In this document: piece by piece, positions 12,236 to 24,761 of the stretch
Layout of the letters: every line of letters begins with the position of its first letter
Position numbering within the stretch: the stretch's first letter is position 1
Assembly: GCA_035041965.1 (NCBI GenBank)
Contig: JAPYMA010000049.1
Location: 62,001-126,000 of the forward strand
Source of the DNA: Anisakis pegreffii
Lineage: Eukaryota > Nematoda > Chromadorea > Rhabditida > Anisakidae
Reading direction: 5' to 3'
DNA: 64,000 nucleotides
Notes under the pieces: model-generated
Told to the model about the DNA's origin: nothing
What the model saw: the letters and a program-made list of their open reading frames with translations, nothing else
Database searches by the model: none
Made by a program: the position numbers and the translations under genes

Positions 12236-13387
12236 AGCATAATTCGATTGTTGTTGACATTTAGCAGTTCTCATTTGGAATGCTACTTCTCATTCACTAC
12301 GATAAAGATGTTCAAAAAGATCCTGATTCGTGTCTAGAGAAACACTGATACATAACAGGCACTAAAGAAGCGTTTCGTCTTCGACAGCATGCTAAGAATT
12401 CCATTTAATGACCACACAATTCCTTGAAGATACGCATTTTTTTTTGCTGCGCCATGAGAAGAGGCGATAAAAGAAAATCTTTGAATTGATAATAGAAATG
12501 TATGAAACAAACCGCAGCCCTAATTGTGAGCTATATCTCCTTCTCAAACACCGATCAAATTTATCAGTGTTTACTTTGCTTTGAAATCTCAATAGAAAAC
12601 GAATAGATAGTTGCAAAATCAGTCTAAAAACAAAACAGTTGTGGTAATCATATTCAAAGTTTCAAATCAGTAAGCCATATGATCGAATGAACGGCTTTCT
12701 TAAAAAGTTCATTATGAATGTAAGTTTTACAAAACACAAACAGAAATACTTTTCATACAATTATGAAAAGAAATGAGTATAATGTGGCAATATACAAATG
12801 TTGGTATCTGACAATAAACAAGCTGTGAAAGAAGACTGTAAACATTTGAACCATAAAAACTAACCAAGTATTATTGATATTTGTTGGGTTACAATGACAA
12901 TAACGTTAATTATAGCAAAAAAGACAGTAACAAAATTGAACGATACAGAAACGACAATTTCGGGTGTAATTGAAGATTCCGACGAAATTTTTCGTAAATT
13001 GTGTTTCTCTGTTGCTATCTTCTAGATGAGAAGCAAAATACTGCAATAGAGCAATGGCTCTGGTAAAATTATTGCTGCATTAATCCACTGATAGAATGAT
13101 CTTATCAAAAAGGCGCAATCGAAATATATGAAACAGATGAACGAGCCATCGAAAAATCCTATTGCAGCCATCTTTATCGAGTGCTGTGACATTAAATATA
13201 CATATATTTAAACACATGCACAAAACAAAACAATAAACGCAATTGTTGTGGTTGGTAAGTAAACAAAAATATGGAAGAACCCTCGTTTTGAAGGTATTGT
13301 TGGCTAAAAAGCTGTCCGATGACCATCATTCCTGAAGCGAATCGATGAAGAGTGATAGGAAACAACTCATCCATCCTTGAGGGGCAG
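12236..13387. other. no gene recognised
   Basis: Gap between the convergent cuticlin (+) and CPG4-like (-) genes. No exon or structured repeat seen. Confidence 0.5.
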
Positions 13388-16300
13388 TCATGATTCTGGA
13401 CCGTTATTTATGGATGTATACAAGTCTGAGATGAAACTGAGAAATAATTTGCGACTCAGATTAGTTTCAGCGATACACCATGAAGGAAGAGTAAAAGAAG
13501 AGAAAAGGTTGTGGTGCTTGCAGTTGACAGTTGTAAGTACCTTTGCGATGTAGTACGTCGTTCGGTACTGCGACCTGACAACGTCAAAGTCAATAACTGC
13601 CGACAAGAATTAGGCAACTGGTCACTGATCCCCAACTGACTGTACAACTGCTCAAAACTGCAACAAATGAAAATAACAAGATGTTGACATCTACTCAATG
13701 AAAAGCCATCAATACTGCTCTCAGTAACTTACCTTGCAAATCCTACCGTGATAAATTTAAGCATCATTCGAGCTGCATCCTCTCCACAACCAGTGCGCGT
13801 CACCGGTTCAATACATTTGATCATTTGACCCAAGTCCCTGAAAATGTATCCTGCGTTTATTTCCACATTCGTGCCATTCACCCTCCATTATCTCTTGATC
13901 AGCTGATCAATAAATCATTCAATTCTTTTTGAATCATTCCTAACAATGCGATAACAATTTTAATCATCAACCTGCAAAGCGATTCGAAGCGCGTACGAAT
14001 ATTGTGTTGTTCACGATTGATAACCGCTTCACTGAACAAATTACTTCCGACCAACGACTGATTAATCTCATGTTTGCATCGAGACATTGCGATTGGTTCA
14101 TATCTTAAAAAATTACATTTGATTAGATCAATTCAAATTAAATTAAGTATGCAATTTGAGCAGTTATACATCGAGTGCTTTAATTTCGCATTTTTTTGCC
14201 GAAAATCAAAAACTTATCAGTTCACCACTTCTCACTAGTATTCGCCGGGGAACGCTGGGAGCGCTCCCCCCGCGCAATTTTCTCCCCGACTTTTCTGTGG
14301 GATCCCCCCATCCAGTTTTCTCCCGCGGAGACCCCCCCCACAGGCGATTCGCTCCCTGACTTTTTCTCGCTGACTCCCTTCGCACACTTTCACTCCCCGT
14401 CGGGGAGAACGGGGAACCTTTGCGAACAATCAACTGAAAATAGGGAAATGCCGCTGCAATACTTCCAATATTTTCTTGTTGTTTGTTTTGAAATGTGAGT
14501 ATAAGATGTTTGGCTCAAATTCTGTTTGATTAGAGCGATCCGTTATTTGAATTCTTGAAGTAGATGAATTTAAAATGCCCAGTAAGGAAATTTTGGTTCA
14601 ACTGTCATTTAAAAAAGAATCAAATATTACTCAGAGGAAATAAACGATGGCAAATGAAATATTTTAAGGATATAATCATAGAGATCGAGAAACTTGTTAA
14701 GAACGATGGTTTCTTAAGTTTTCAACCTGTCATTTATTTGAAAATTCATGATTTTGCAGTTATTTCGATATCAAAAGTTTGAATTCATTATCCAAGAGGT
14801 GATTACAATTACTAAATCCGTCTATTTATCAAACAGTTCAAAAATTTTCACTTCATTTTATATTGATGATGTTTTCGATAATTATTGTTGAGGTATTGGA
14901 TTAATGGGGTCGTGAGTTACTGTAAAGGTGATGCGATATTGATGATAATCAGATAAGATAAAACTGATAAGATAGAGATGTAAATAAAATAAAACCAATT
15001 TATCGTGAGGCTTTTGAATGGTAGCAACATGTTATTTAAAGCTGTAGTCGTGAGTGCATTTTCATTGATAAACGCTTTCATTTCCCTCCCAAAGGTGCAC
15101 ATCGGGATGGAAAATTCTATTTAAAATGGACATTTCAAAATAAAAAACTCCTCAAAAAAAACAAAAATCTTTAAAAAATTAAAATTCTATTAAAAAATTG
15201 AGCTGAAATGCTCCTCCTCGTCGGGGAACACGGGGAGCGGTCATTCCCCGACGGGGTCCCCCCGCGCAATTTGCTCCCCGACTTTTATGCGGGGAACCGC
15301 CCGTCCAGTTTTCTCCCCGCGAGGACCCACCTCGCGCAATTTGCTCCTCGACACTGCTTCCCGACGAACACTACTTCTCACACTAAACCAAGCTTTAAAA
15401 AGGTGTCATATCCTTTACCATCCTTTTGCTTGATTTTCTTTCTTAGAATGGTCATTCAAACCACCCACAACGATCATAATACTACGTGAGCACATTTGCA
15501 TATGACCCTAAGTGATAGAATTATTTATCAGATCTTCTCTATCAGATCATTCTTAGATTTTTCGAAGAAATTACTCGTTATAAGTGACGCTAGCGTTTCA
15601 GAGGAATGATATTGAGGCCTGAATGAATAAGTAAGCAAATAAATGAAAGAATAAACGTACTGCGCCAAGCACGGCAAGCTGGCGAAGAATTCTGAAACGA
15701 AACATGCAATTAAAAAACTTTGTTGAGAGCCATCAAACAACAAAATAGCAATTTGTAAGACTCGATCCACTTCATTACCCCGTACTAATTCTAGATGTAT
15801 GCTTGCGCTTGAGGTCAATTCAAGCTCAATTCTCCTCGAAAGCGTCAACATTATAATGGAACCAGACCAGCAAAAACTGCTGCTGAAATGCAGCCTATAT
15901 GTCTTTCAGATTCTGCAATTATTTAGTTGGTATATATCATGCGTATACCTACATTACTCTCAAGCATACTCCTTAAGCACTCCACACTTTAAATGAGCTT
16001 CCATAAGAAGGAATCAAAGAGGAAAAGGAAAGAGAAAAGGCTCGTCGAGAGTGTGAAGAGAAAAAACTGAAAACGAAGAAGTCATAAAAGTTAACGGAAT
16101 CATCAAAACGGAACAATAGTGGTTGTAGTTAACGAAAAAGTGATTCGATTGATGCACATTCGAGAGAATGCAATGTGATATATCAAAAGGAATTAATTGA
16201 AATTCGAACTGAATTGATCATTCAGTACTATTGACTTCGTCGCAGAATAAACCATTTCATGCAATTCCAATGATTTTGTGCTCAAATATTCATTCAAACA

Positions 16301-19300
16301 TTTATTTGTTTAGTGGAGGGATGTCAATGTGACCGTATATAGAATTTAATTTTAAAATATAAGTGTATAGAAATCACTTTGCAGTCAGATAATCTTCTTT
16401 TTTTTTCAGAAGACGATCAACTATGTGTTAATTTTCCGACGAAAGCAGTAGAAAAAGCACTCCGTTGCAGACATTTATGAGCATAACTCAGAGACAGTAA
16501 TTACGACTAAATTCAGTAAAAAGTTTAGTCAGTAATATCAGTATTCGAACTTCCAGATAAATTGATCATAATTCTCCGTGAGATTCGAAACGAAATTTGA
16601 ATTTAACTTAAACCAAAAATTGAATGTGTGTTACGTTACAAAGTCAACTTGATTGGCACATGTCAATGCCGATCAACAATAATACAAGCAATAATGAAAC
16701 GACTATTGCAGAGATGACACAAAGTGTGAATGACGATTACCGCAGAAATGTGTCATCAGTATTGACTGCTAAAATGAAGTTTTCTTGATATTTTTAAATG
16801 CAATTTGCAAACATATACTTATTTCTAGGACAACTGCACCCTGGACAGTTACCTCCGAGCAATAGCGTTATGTTAAACATTTGGAAGTGACTGCGAGAAT
16901 TATTTTTCAAAATATTATAGTGTTGAATGGATGCATTACGATTATTTTCAAGTTTTGGGATGAGAAGAATGGAAGATTCATTCACATCCTCAAGCAGCAG
17001 ATTAATTACTTTTGTAGACTAATTTTTAGTATTTGCTCTTGGTAATTTTAACGAAGAAACTCGTATTCGAGTGAATCAAAGCCAAAACAGAATGTGAGAG
17101 CATATGAGGCACAAAAGCAATGGAGTAATCAGGAATCAAGCTCGTTCCCCATTGTAATTTCTTTCCGTTCAGAAGGAAGATTTATGTTCCAAAAGCAAAA
17201 ATTGTCGAAAACTATTTTCAGAACTAATGGATCATTTGACGCGGTTGTTCACAAACAACAAACTCGTTTAGCAGGAAATGTTTAGCTACTATACTTAGTT
17301 CCACATGCGACTCAAAATGTTAAATGATGCGTTCGTTTTGAGTCCTTTTAATTACCAAATTGGGATTTATGAACAGCGCAAGCCCATAACGATAGGCATC
17401 AAATTGCAATGAACAAAAGTGCGTAATTTATGGCATGTAGATGACTGGCTTAGAAGATGAATGTTTCAAAGAGCGTCGACATGAACACTCGAATCGTTCG
17501 AATCGCAATCATTCACTGGTTAAGTTCTACCTTCTCGATGATCAACACAAATGAAACGAAGTCCTGCATAGGTTTGTCGAATTCTGGCTCCATATTCTGA
17601 TGTCCTCTGACATTCTTCCAAACATTGATCGACGCTTTTGTATGCGCTAAAAAAGGTAACAATGAAACAACAGCAATGCTCAGATGTGTATGAAAACAAA
17701 ATAAAAACACGCTGGATCACTGCAGTTAAATCACTCTTCCAGTAAACGAAGCGAAACTTCTTGAAAGTAATTCAAGCGAAAAATTTTCCATTTGCAAATA
17801 AAACCCGTACATTTAAAATCAGTTGAAAACTTTAAGTTATCGAAACGAAAGGTCAGTTTCGAAAATTCATTAAACATCTAATGACCAAGTAAGCGATAGA
17901 AAAAACTCACACACAAATATTTTGGAATGATTTTTCTGTAAGTTGTTTGTTTTGTGATGCCTGAAAAGAAATATAAAAGAGAATTTTATATGCATATAAT
18001 ATATAACTCATCGCATATTCAATTAATTATTAGAGCAATCATCCGTTGCAATAGATAAGTGGTTTGATGAATGAAAATTTTTTTATTCGGCATTCCCTTC
18101 TTTCAGTTGTCGATATCGTCGAACTACTACGTGAATGATATAATCGTGACTGAATTTTCAATTTGAATACGATGAATCAAGACAGTTACAAAGCAACCAA
18201 TAAAGAGCTATAATTGACTGCAGGCATTACGCACACACACCCACTTAACTCATTAAATTCTAATTAATTAAATTTGCCTCGGAATGATTTTGAATTGCTA
18301 TTTTGCTCAGCAAACAAAACACTATTCGTTCAAATGAAGCTATTCACATTCGTTCCCGCATCCTAATTACGCTTTCATCAAAGCCTAGCGGTTGTTTTGG
18401 TGATCATCGCCTGATCGCATCTCATCTGCCGATTGCAAGAATGCGTGTCCATTCTTTAGGGAAACTCTTCAGCCAAATACGTCTGTCTCTATGTTGCAAT
18501 ATAATATGCATATCTATTGAAATAAACAAAAAAGTCACTCAAATAGATATTGAATTCATTATGTGTACGCAATTAATCACACTGCATTCTTCTCACACAT
18601 TTTCGCACAAATATGCACGATGCATTTTGCGAGGCACTGATAAGCATTTAGTAGTCTCAGCAAAGCTTTAAAATATCACCGATGGCAAAACAACAAAAAG
18701 TTCATTAAATTCGTAGTAACATAACCATTGTCATGCTATAACAAGCCTCATTTGGTTATTTATTTTACCCAGCTGACACTGACATGAGATTACTTTTGCA
18801 TATACAGACACACAAGTTTGAAATTAATGAAGAGTAACATTGGAATAACGAATTGAACTTCTGTTCTGCGGAAATAAAATGCCTATTTTGCAAACTTTGA
18901 TATTTTGCTACAACCCCTTCGAAGTTGCTCCAGATACCGAATCAAAATTTATAACATCTAACTCAACAATCATTAAGTTATGAAAAATTGTATGTACTAA
19001 CGCTATGATGCAAGAATTTTTGCTCAAAAATGCTTCTCGAAATGAGCAATTTTGATGAATTTTGAAAGTTTTAATAGATGACAATGCACATTGGATTTTA
19101 TCAAAATACATGCCATGTTCATAAGGTCTGATGAATTACAAAATGTTTAGTTGTTTGCTGTTGTGTTTTGTTTCCGGACAGATCACTTCATTGACGGATT
19201 ATGATTAGATGTTAGCTCCAGATACTAAATTACTTTGCAACGGTCATGTAAATACGAGAAAACGGATGAAGAGAACGAGAAGGAGTCGAGAGATTAGCAC

Positions 19301-19831
19301 TTGCAAATAACCTGTAAGAGCTGTGACCATGATAATTGTCCAAATTGATCCGAACGGCTAAGTGGTGTGCTGTCCATAACGATTTGCATCTCGCTAATGC
19401 ATGGCTCTATGCAATCACCACCCGGGAATGCATAAGCGGACAACATAGAAACTGCACCTTCAATTCATCATGATTGTATTAAGATCACCATTAGTCATTT
19501 GTTGATTTTCTGCCTTCTTCACTTCAACAGAACCTTGTTCTCAGTTCTTTAATAAGACCTGTACTCAGATTCAAATTTCAATCTAAATTGCCATTCGTGG
19601 CTCTCAATTTAGATTGCGCAAAACATTCTTATCTGCACCAGTCTTCACTGAATTAATTTGCTCGATTGTGATTCTCTTAAAAACACTGAGTTTGTTGGTG
19701 ATGAGAAAAATACGATAAGATGAGAACTCTAGTGAAACCAGGCTCTTCGAAATAAGCGTTTATAATAGAGCAGTAGGAAAATGCAAATACTGGAACTTAC
19801 TTGACATCAACAGAACAATAAATCGATTCAT
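13388..19831 (-). CDS. secreted cysteine-rich protein, chondroitin-proteoglycan-4-like
   Basis: Eight minus-strand exons join in phase: 19831-19801, 19457-19301, 17646-17531, 15691-15661, 14103-13972, 13837-13733, 13657-13541 and 13436-13388, giving about 245 residues. The start MNRFIVLLMS followed by AVSMLSAYAF is a clear signal peptide. The mature part has spaced cysteines: CIEPC, VIC, DQCLEEC, FICVD, LPCLAQ, SRC, SLCRD, IKCIEPVTRTGC and NSCRQ. This pattern, especially the C-x6-C-x4-P..-x-CG core, recalls nematode CPG4/DUF19-type extracellular proteins, some of which carry chondroitin chains; I infer rather than prove this assignment. Exon 4 is only 31 nt. The intron between exons 4 and 5 carries the GC-rich mobile element at 14236-15373. 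The exon 2 donor (19300) and the last acceptor are the least certain: an alternative last acceptor gives the ending LVYIHK. No other conserved domain was seen. Confidence 0.7.
14236..15373. mobile_element. composite hAT-like element with GC-rich arms, 1138 bp
   Basis: A perfect 8-bp direct repeat CTTCTCAC flanks the unit at 14228-14235 and 15374-15381. The ends are inverted repeats: TAGTATTCGCCGGGGAAC at the left, and TAGTGTTCGTCGGGAAGC on the minus strand from the right. GC-rich arms (about 14236-14430 and 15205-15373) are packed with CCCCG/CGGGG motifs and GCGCAATTT..CTCCCCGACTTTT blocks. They are related to each other in direct orientation, like two copies of the short element at 56864-57090 around about 775 bases of AT-rich DNA with no transposase. 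The unit sits in an intron of the minus-strand CPG4-like gene. Confidence 0.75.
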
Positions 19832-22800
19832 TTGTCTCGTTAATGGTGGAGACTCGGTACTGCGAAGAAAATATTGAAGCGTTCCATATTGGGTTATTTC
19901 ACTGCAGCATAATCAACATTTAACTTTCACATTTGAATTAATTGCTGTATTGATCAGTTATTTTGTCGCATTTTTGTATTCAGTAACCGTTGAAGTGAGC
20001 AAAGGTTCTATCATTCAAAAACTGAATGATACCAACGTTTATTTTCTGACTGGAAGGTAATTATCTGTCTGATTTGTTTTTATTGATTCGCTCCATGAAT
20101 CGAAGGAATGATGATTGAAATTATTTACACAATATTACACATGAATGCTGATCGCGATTCCGAATAATAACACCTCTTATGGCTGATTTTAGACTTAATC
20201 CACACACTCACACATCCACATCAATCAATCAACTATATCAATGATATCAGTTGTTGTGTTGTCTTCCTTTAGATATTCGTCCATGCTATCGCTCCATCAG
20301 TATCAAACTACACACTGTCCCTCCAATTCCATCAATCCTTTGAGTCTCATTCATCTCGCTCCAAAAGTTCATTCATTCTAGTGTGTTTTCGATTAATGCC
20401 CAAAGCATTTCGTACACAAACACAAGAAATACATTTTCTCGCAATCCAGGAGCGTACCTGTCAATGAACAACTGCTTTTATCGTTGTTCAAGCTGACTTT
20501 TAAAGGTGAAAAGTTTACATAAGCAGATGCTTGTAGACACCGACATTTTGATACCTAATGCCAGAGCATTTATTCAATTACGACAACCCGTAAACATGAA
20601 GGCTACGCAAGCAGGATACCGTAACACGATTGCAGTGAATCCTGAAATATCGCGCACAACAACTCCCATTCTAGATTCTCCAATACAATACATAATGATA
20701 CTCATCGATTTCTTACTCAACACAGGTGTGAATTAAACTGTATTGAATGAAAGCACGAATCAAATTGTCAGAAATCTGCAACAAAAAAATTTCCAATAAG
20801 CAAATGAACCAAATGAAAGCTTTGCTTGCAATGAACTGTCATTGTTTGCTCGCATCAGTAACACTCACAAGATAACGGGTTGATCAAGCGAAGCAATTAC
20901 TTCATTTTAAGGTGATAGTTGGGAGGATAAAAATTATATTGAAAGAAACGCAACACAGTTTAAACGTGTGAGTGAACTAAGAGGTTTGCAATGTTGCGGC
21001 AAGCATCAAAGTAGCTTTCCCGGGGGCATTACCATCAAGTGACTGAGATGAATCGGAATACAATGCTCACATTGTCAACTAATGCTCCATTCTAACAAGC
21101 AACTTAAAAAGTGGCGAAAGTCAGATGGATAAACCATTAATTGAGTGTGAGGGCTAATGAGAGAAAAAATCAGAATGCTATCAACATTGAAAGTTTCAAG
21201 TCCGGTAATAATATATGTCATGTCTATAGTCAATCAGTGCAATCTCTATGACCAAAACCAGAACAATATTAAAATTAATGCGAGTTTGCAGCAACATTCA
21301 CGAGATGCGACGGTGATCAGCTAGCCTAAACTGCTTCGCACACAGCACTTGTAAATTCTCGAAGGGCTAATCATGAAGCAGTTTTGAATGAGTCCATGAA
21401 AGTAAATCGACACATTGTGGATGATGACCAAAATGGGAAGTAAGCGAAATCGATGCGATATAGAGCGAAATGTTCATCTATCATCTCGTTCCAATAAACA
21501 CTACCTCTTCATGACATTTTCCATTTGATATTGAGCTTAAGTCCATGTGAATGTTTTTTGTGCTGAATTTATGTTGTTATTTTTATGTGTTGTAAAGCGT
21601 GATTAGAAATGATTTCAGGTGACAACTGGAAGCATAACTTTTGTCAAGTCTTGAATTGAACGATCAGACAAAAATTATTTCATCTCACTAAGAGTTTTCG
21701 TAACTGTCATCAGTTGCAATCACTAGCTAATTGGTTGCATTCCGTTGTCGGTTTTCGTTATTCTAAGCGATGCTCAACGCGATGTGAGATTTCTCGTAAA
21801 ACATCTTCGCTCAACGCTCAGACGATTCGGTAACCAACTGATCGGAGGTTGCAAAAGCGGCTGCTTATTCTTCGTTAGTCAAAAACTATACGTCACGAAA
21901 TAAAATTGAAAGCCAAACTAATCATCTTGATTTGCTTTCGCTAACTTTGATTATTTTCACATAATGGTTTGAATTGCTTAGACGCTTTTTAATTCAATTC
22001 AATTTTCGTCGTTATTTGTTCCTCATGAAACCGACTGGTCTGCTAGGCAGTTCTAATGATTATGACAGATCAATCAGAAGAACGATGTGACATTTTTATC
22101 ACTTTAGATCAGTGGTTCTCAAAGTTTTTGGCCACCGCATGTCCTAAAAAATTTTAAAGTGTCCTCACACCCCTCATAATATCCACTACAGTGAGTATCT
22201 GTAGCGTAGTTAAGTGTTTACCATAAAAGTGCCCTCTAGCCTTTTCAAAAATATATACGTTAATGTCCACCCTCGCCTACTTTACACATATATATGGGTT
22301 GAAATCCGTCTTCGCCTACTTTAATTTATAAAAGAATGAAAGCTTATTTCGCATCCCTGCAATACCCCTTGGCGGTGCGAGAAACCCTACTGTAGATGAA
22401 TAATAAACTGAAAATCATTTTGCCACGGCATGTTCTCCTGCAATCAACTAGCAATACTAATGCATCATGAAGTTGTCTAACTAAGATGTAAGATGCAACA
22501 CTAATTATAAGATGCTTAAAAGACATCTTTCGATTTGCTGAAACGTTTCAAAAATTATTTCAGATTCAACCACTGAAGTCGTTTTGAACAGAGGTCAAAA
22601 AGTTGCTTTATGATAAATACCTGTTCGTTGATAATGGTTGTTCACTGGAGTCATCATTGATGCTAGGCGATGTTCATTTGGCGTGTGACCGTCAGATGAG
22701 AGCAACGAAGAAGAATGAATCAATGTGAAGAACCTAGAATACAAACTTACGCTCTGTCGTCATTATCACTCATTCCACGACAACAAATCGGCTTTCAATT

Positions 22801-23467
22801 TCAATTAGTTCTTCCGAATCATTCGTTAATATCCCTCCATCTACTCAGTTATATCTCCGCCCATTTCTCAACGAAACATCCAAAACGCATTCATCGCCAC
22901 AGCCTAACAAAGCAACGAGCCCCTTCCTTGATAATACCGTACTAAAACCATTGAAACCCTGAACAAGTTCTCAGTCTGTCGAAAATTTAAATTTATCAGT
23001 AAAATGAGACCATGTGCATTGCAGAAAAAGAACAAACCCAGAAATTTCGATGGCACCAGGTGGAATCTATTTAAAATAAACTAATAAAGAATCAGATAGC
23101 ACTAACTCAAAATTTATGCGAATGCTGGAAACTTTGCGATATTTTGATTGGAATAGTAATAGAATTCTTAGGAACAGCAAGATCAGAGGATATACTTCGT
23201 TGCATCTCACTTAATTTCATTTCAGATGCAAAAGTTTGAGGCAATATTTTTTTACTGTTCTAGTGTTTCGTGAAAACGACTGCACGACTCCCGACAATGG
23301 GACTTTTATGATCGAAGGTTGAGATGACGTGTGGTATAGTCGAAAACGTTTTACTATAACATCACATCAATTGCACCATTCATTCGAGAGCAGAGTAAAT
23401 AATAAAAATAAAAATAAAAAATAATAATAAAAATAATGATAATAATAATAGTTATTATTATTATCAT

Positions 23468-23557
<90 letters not shown>

Positions 23558-24761
23558 GTATGTATGTATATAACGGCTTCGATACCTAATTCGAAATACC
23601 GAATCATGATTTTATTTGCGCTGTGACGTTACCACAAATATAAATCTATATTGAACTTATCAAAAATTGTATTTTTAGCGGACCACATGAGTTTAAGAAC
23701 GACAGAATTAAGTGAATATGATGCAAGCACAGCGTCCCCTTCCAATCTTTCAAGATATTCCAATCTAAAATTTCAAAAAGCTGGTTGTAAGATGCATCAC
23801 AATTTAGAAAATAAACAGTTCTAATCTAATACATTCACGATGGACTCGAATGGTTCGCATCCGATACAAAAGCTATCCAAGATAAGATGCCATTCTGAAC
23901 TAAAATAAAAGTTTATACCAGCAAAAAATGTTGCTTACTCGAAAAACGGAAAAAGAGCAATTCTCAAAATAAATACGTAGTTTGAATATCACTACACTAC
24001 TGCGGTGACCTAATATCAACAAGAATTTGATGGATGTGCAGAGTTGAGCACTTCTTACACATAGCTGAAAAAAATGACACCACGCACAAATCAAATTTGC
24101 GGATGATTAACAATGTCTAATTTACATTGTGCTTTGAAGTGCTATGACACGACCTCAGAATATTTACTGATGTGTCATCCATCAAATTCTATACCTCCAA
24201 CTCTCTTTCCACACTGCTCCGGTTCTTGTTCTTATTTTCTTTGTTACTATCAAATTTTAATATTGTTATCAGTTTGAACTCATTTTTCATTTTTACTTCC
24301 TCGTTGTTTTGTTATTTCTGTTGTTTTCTCTCTTAAAGAAATCCATATTGTTGTTTTTTCGGAAGTTTGATGATCTGTTGCTATTGTATGTAAATTGTAT
24401 CTCTCATAACTGTGGTTTACAATACATTAATAATGACAATTCAAATGAATATTAAAAACTCAACAAAGGAATACGTGAATTTGAATGGTGTGGAGTGAGC
24501 GTGTTGTTTGAAGAGTGAGTAATGGATTAATGGGTGGATTTAAGCAATGAGTTTGAATTTGGTTGGTCACTTCAAATTCAGTGCTTGCTTAAATAGTGGT
24601 CAAAGTTGACATAAAAGCAGTTCATCGTATTCGTTCACGTCTCCTCAAACTCAATATAAGTAACATTAGCAATAGATCACTTCACTTCAATTTCTCGCTT
24701 GAATTTCACTCCGACCGATACTGTCGTCAACAAATTTAACATCAACCAACGTGCCCTCAGC
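19832..24761. other. 5-kb stretch without a recognised gene
   Basis: Presumed upstream regions of the CPG4-like gene (-) and the lactamase-fold gene (+), which diverge from here. A CAGTGGTTCTCAAAG motif at 22110 resembles a hAT-type terminus, but a partner end was not convincing. Simple repeats are annotated separately. Confidence 0.5.
23398..23572. repeat. AT-rich microsatellite cluster
   Basis: An (AATAAA/AATAATA)-type tract is followed by about 75 bases of (AT)n at 23480-23554 and a short (TATG)n run. Confidence 0.95.

Noticed and set aside
15528..15851. 107-codon minus-strand frame as a single exon
   Set aside because: Only 15661-15691 fits the phase and cysteine pattern of the CPG4-like gene; the rest is intron sequence that happens to stay open.
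16010..16090. Lys/Glu-rich plus-strand stretch ending in a stop, looking like a charged C-terminus
   Set aside because: Only about 27 codons, preceded by a stop and inside an intron of the opposite-strand gene; purine-rich sequence explains it.
22110..22420. Further copy of the 'CAGTGGTTCTC' family
   Set aside because: Only the first 15 bases match; the interior differs and the candidate right end near 22390 gives no target duplication.
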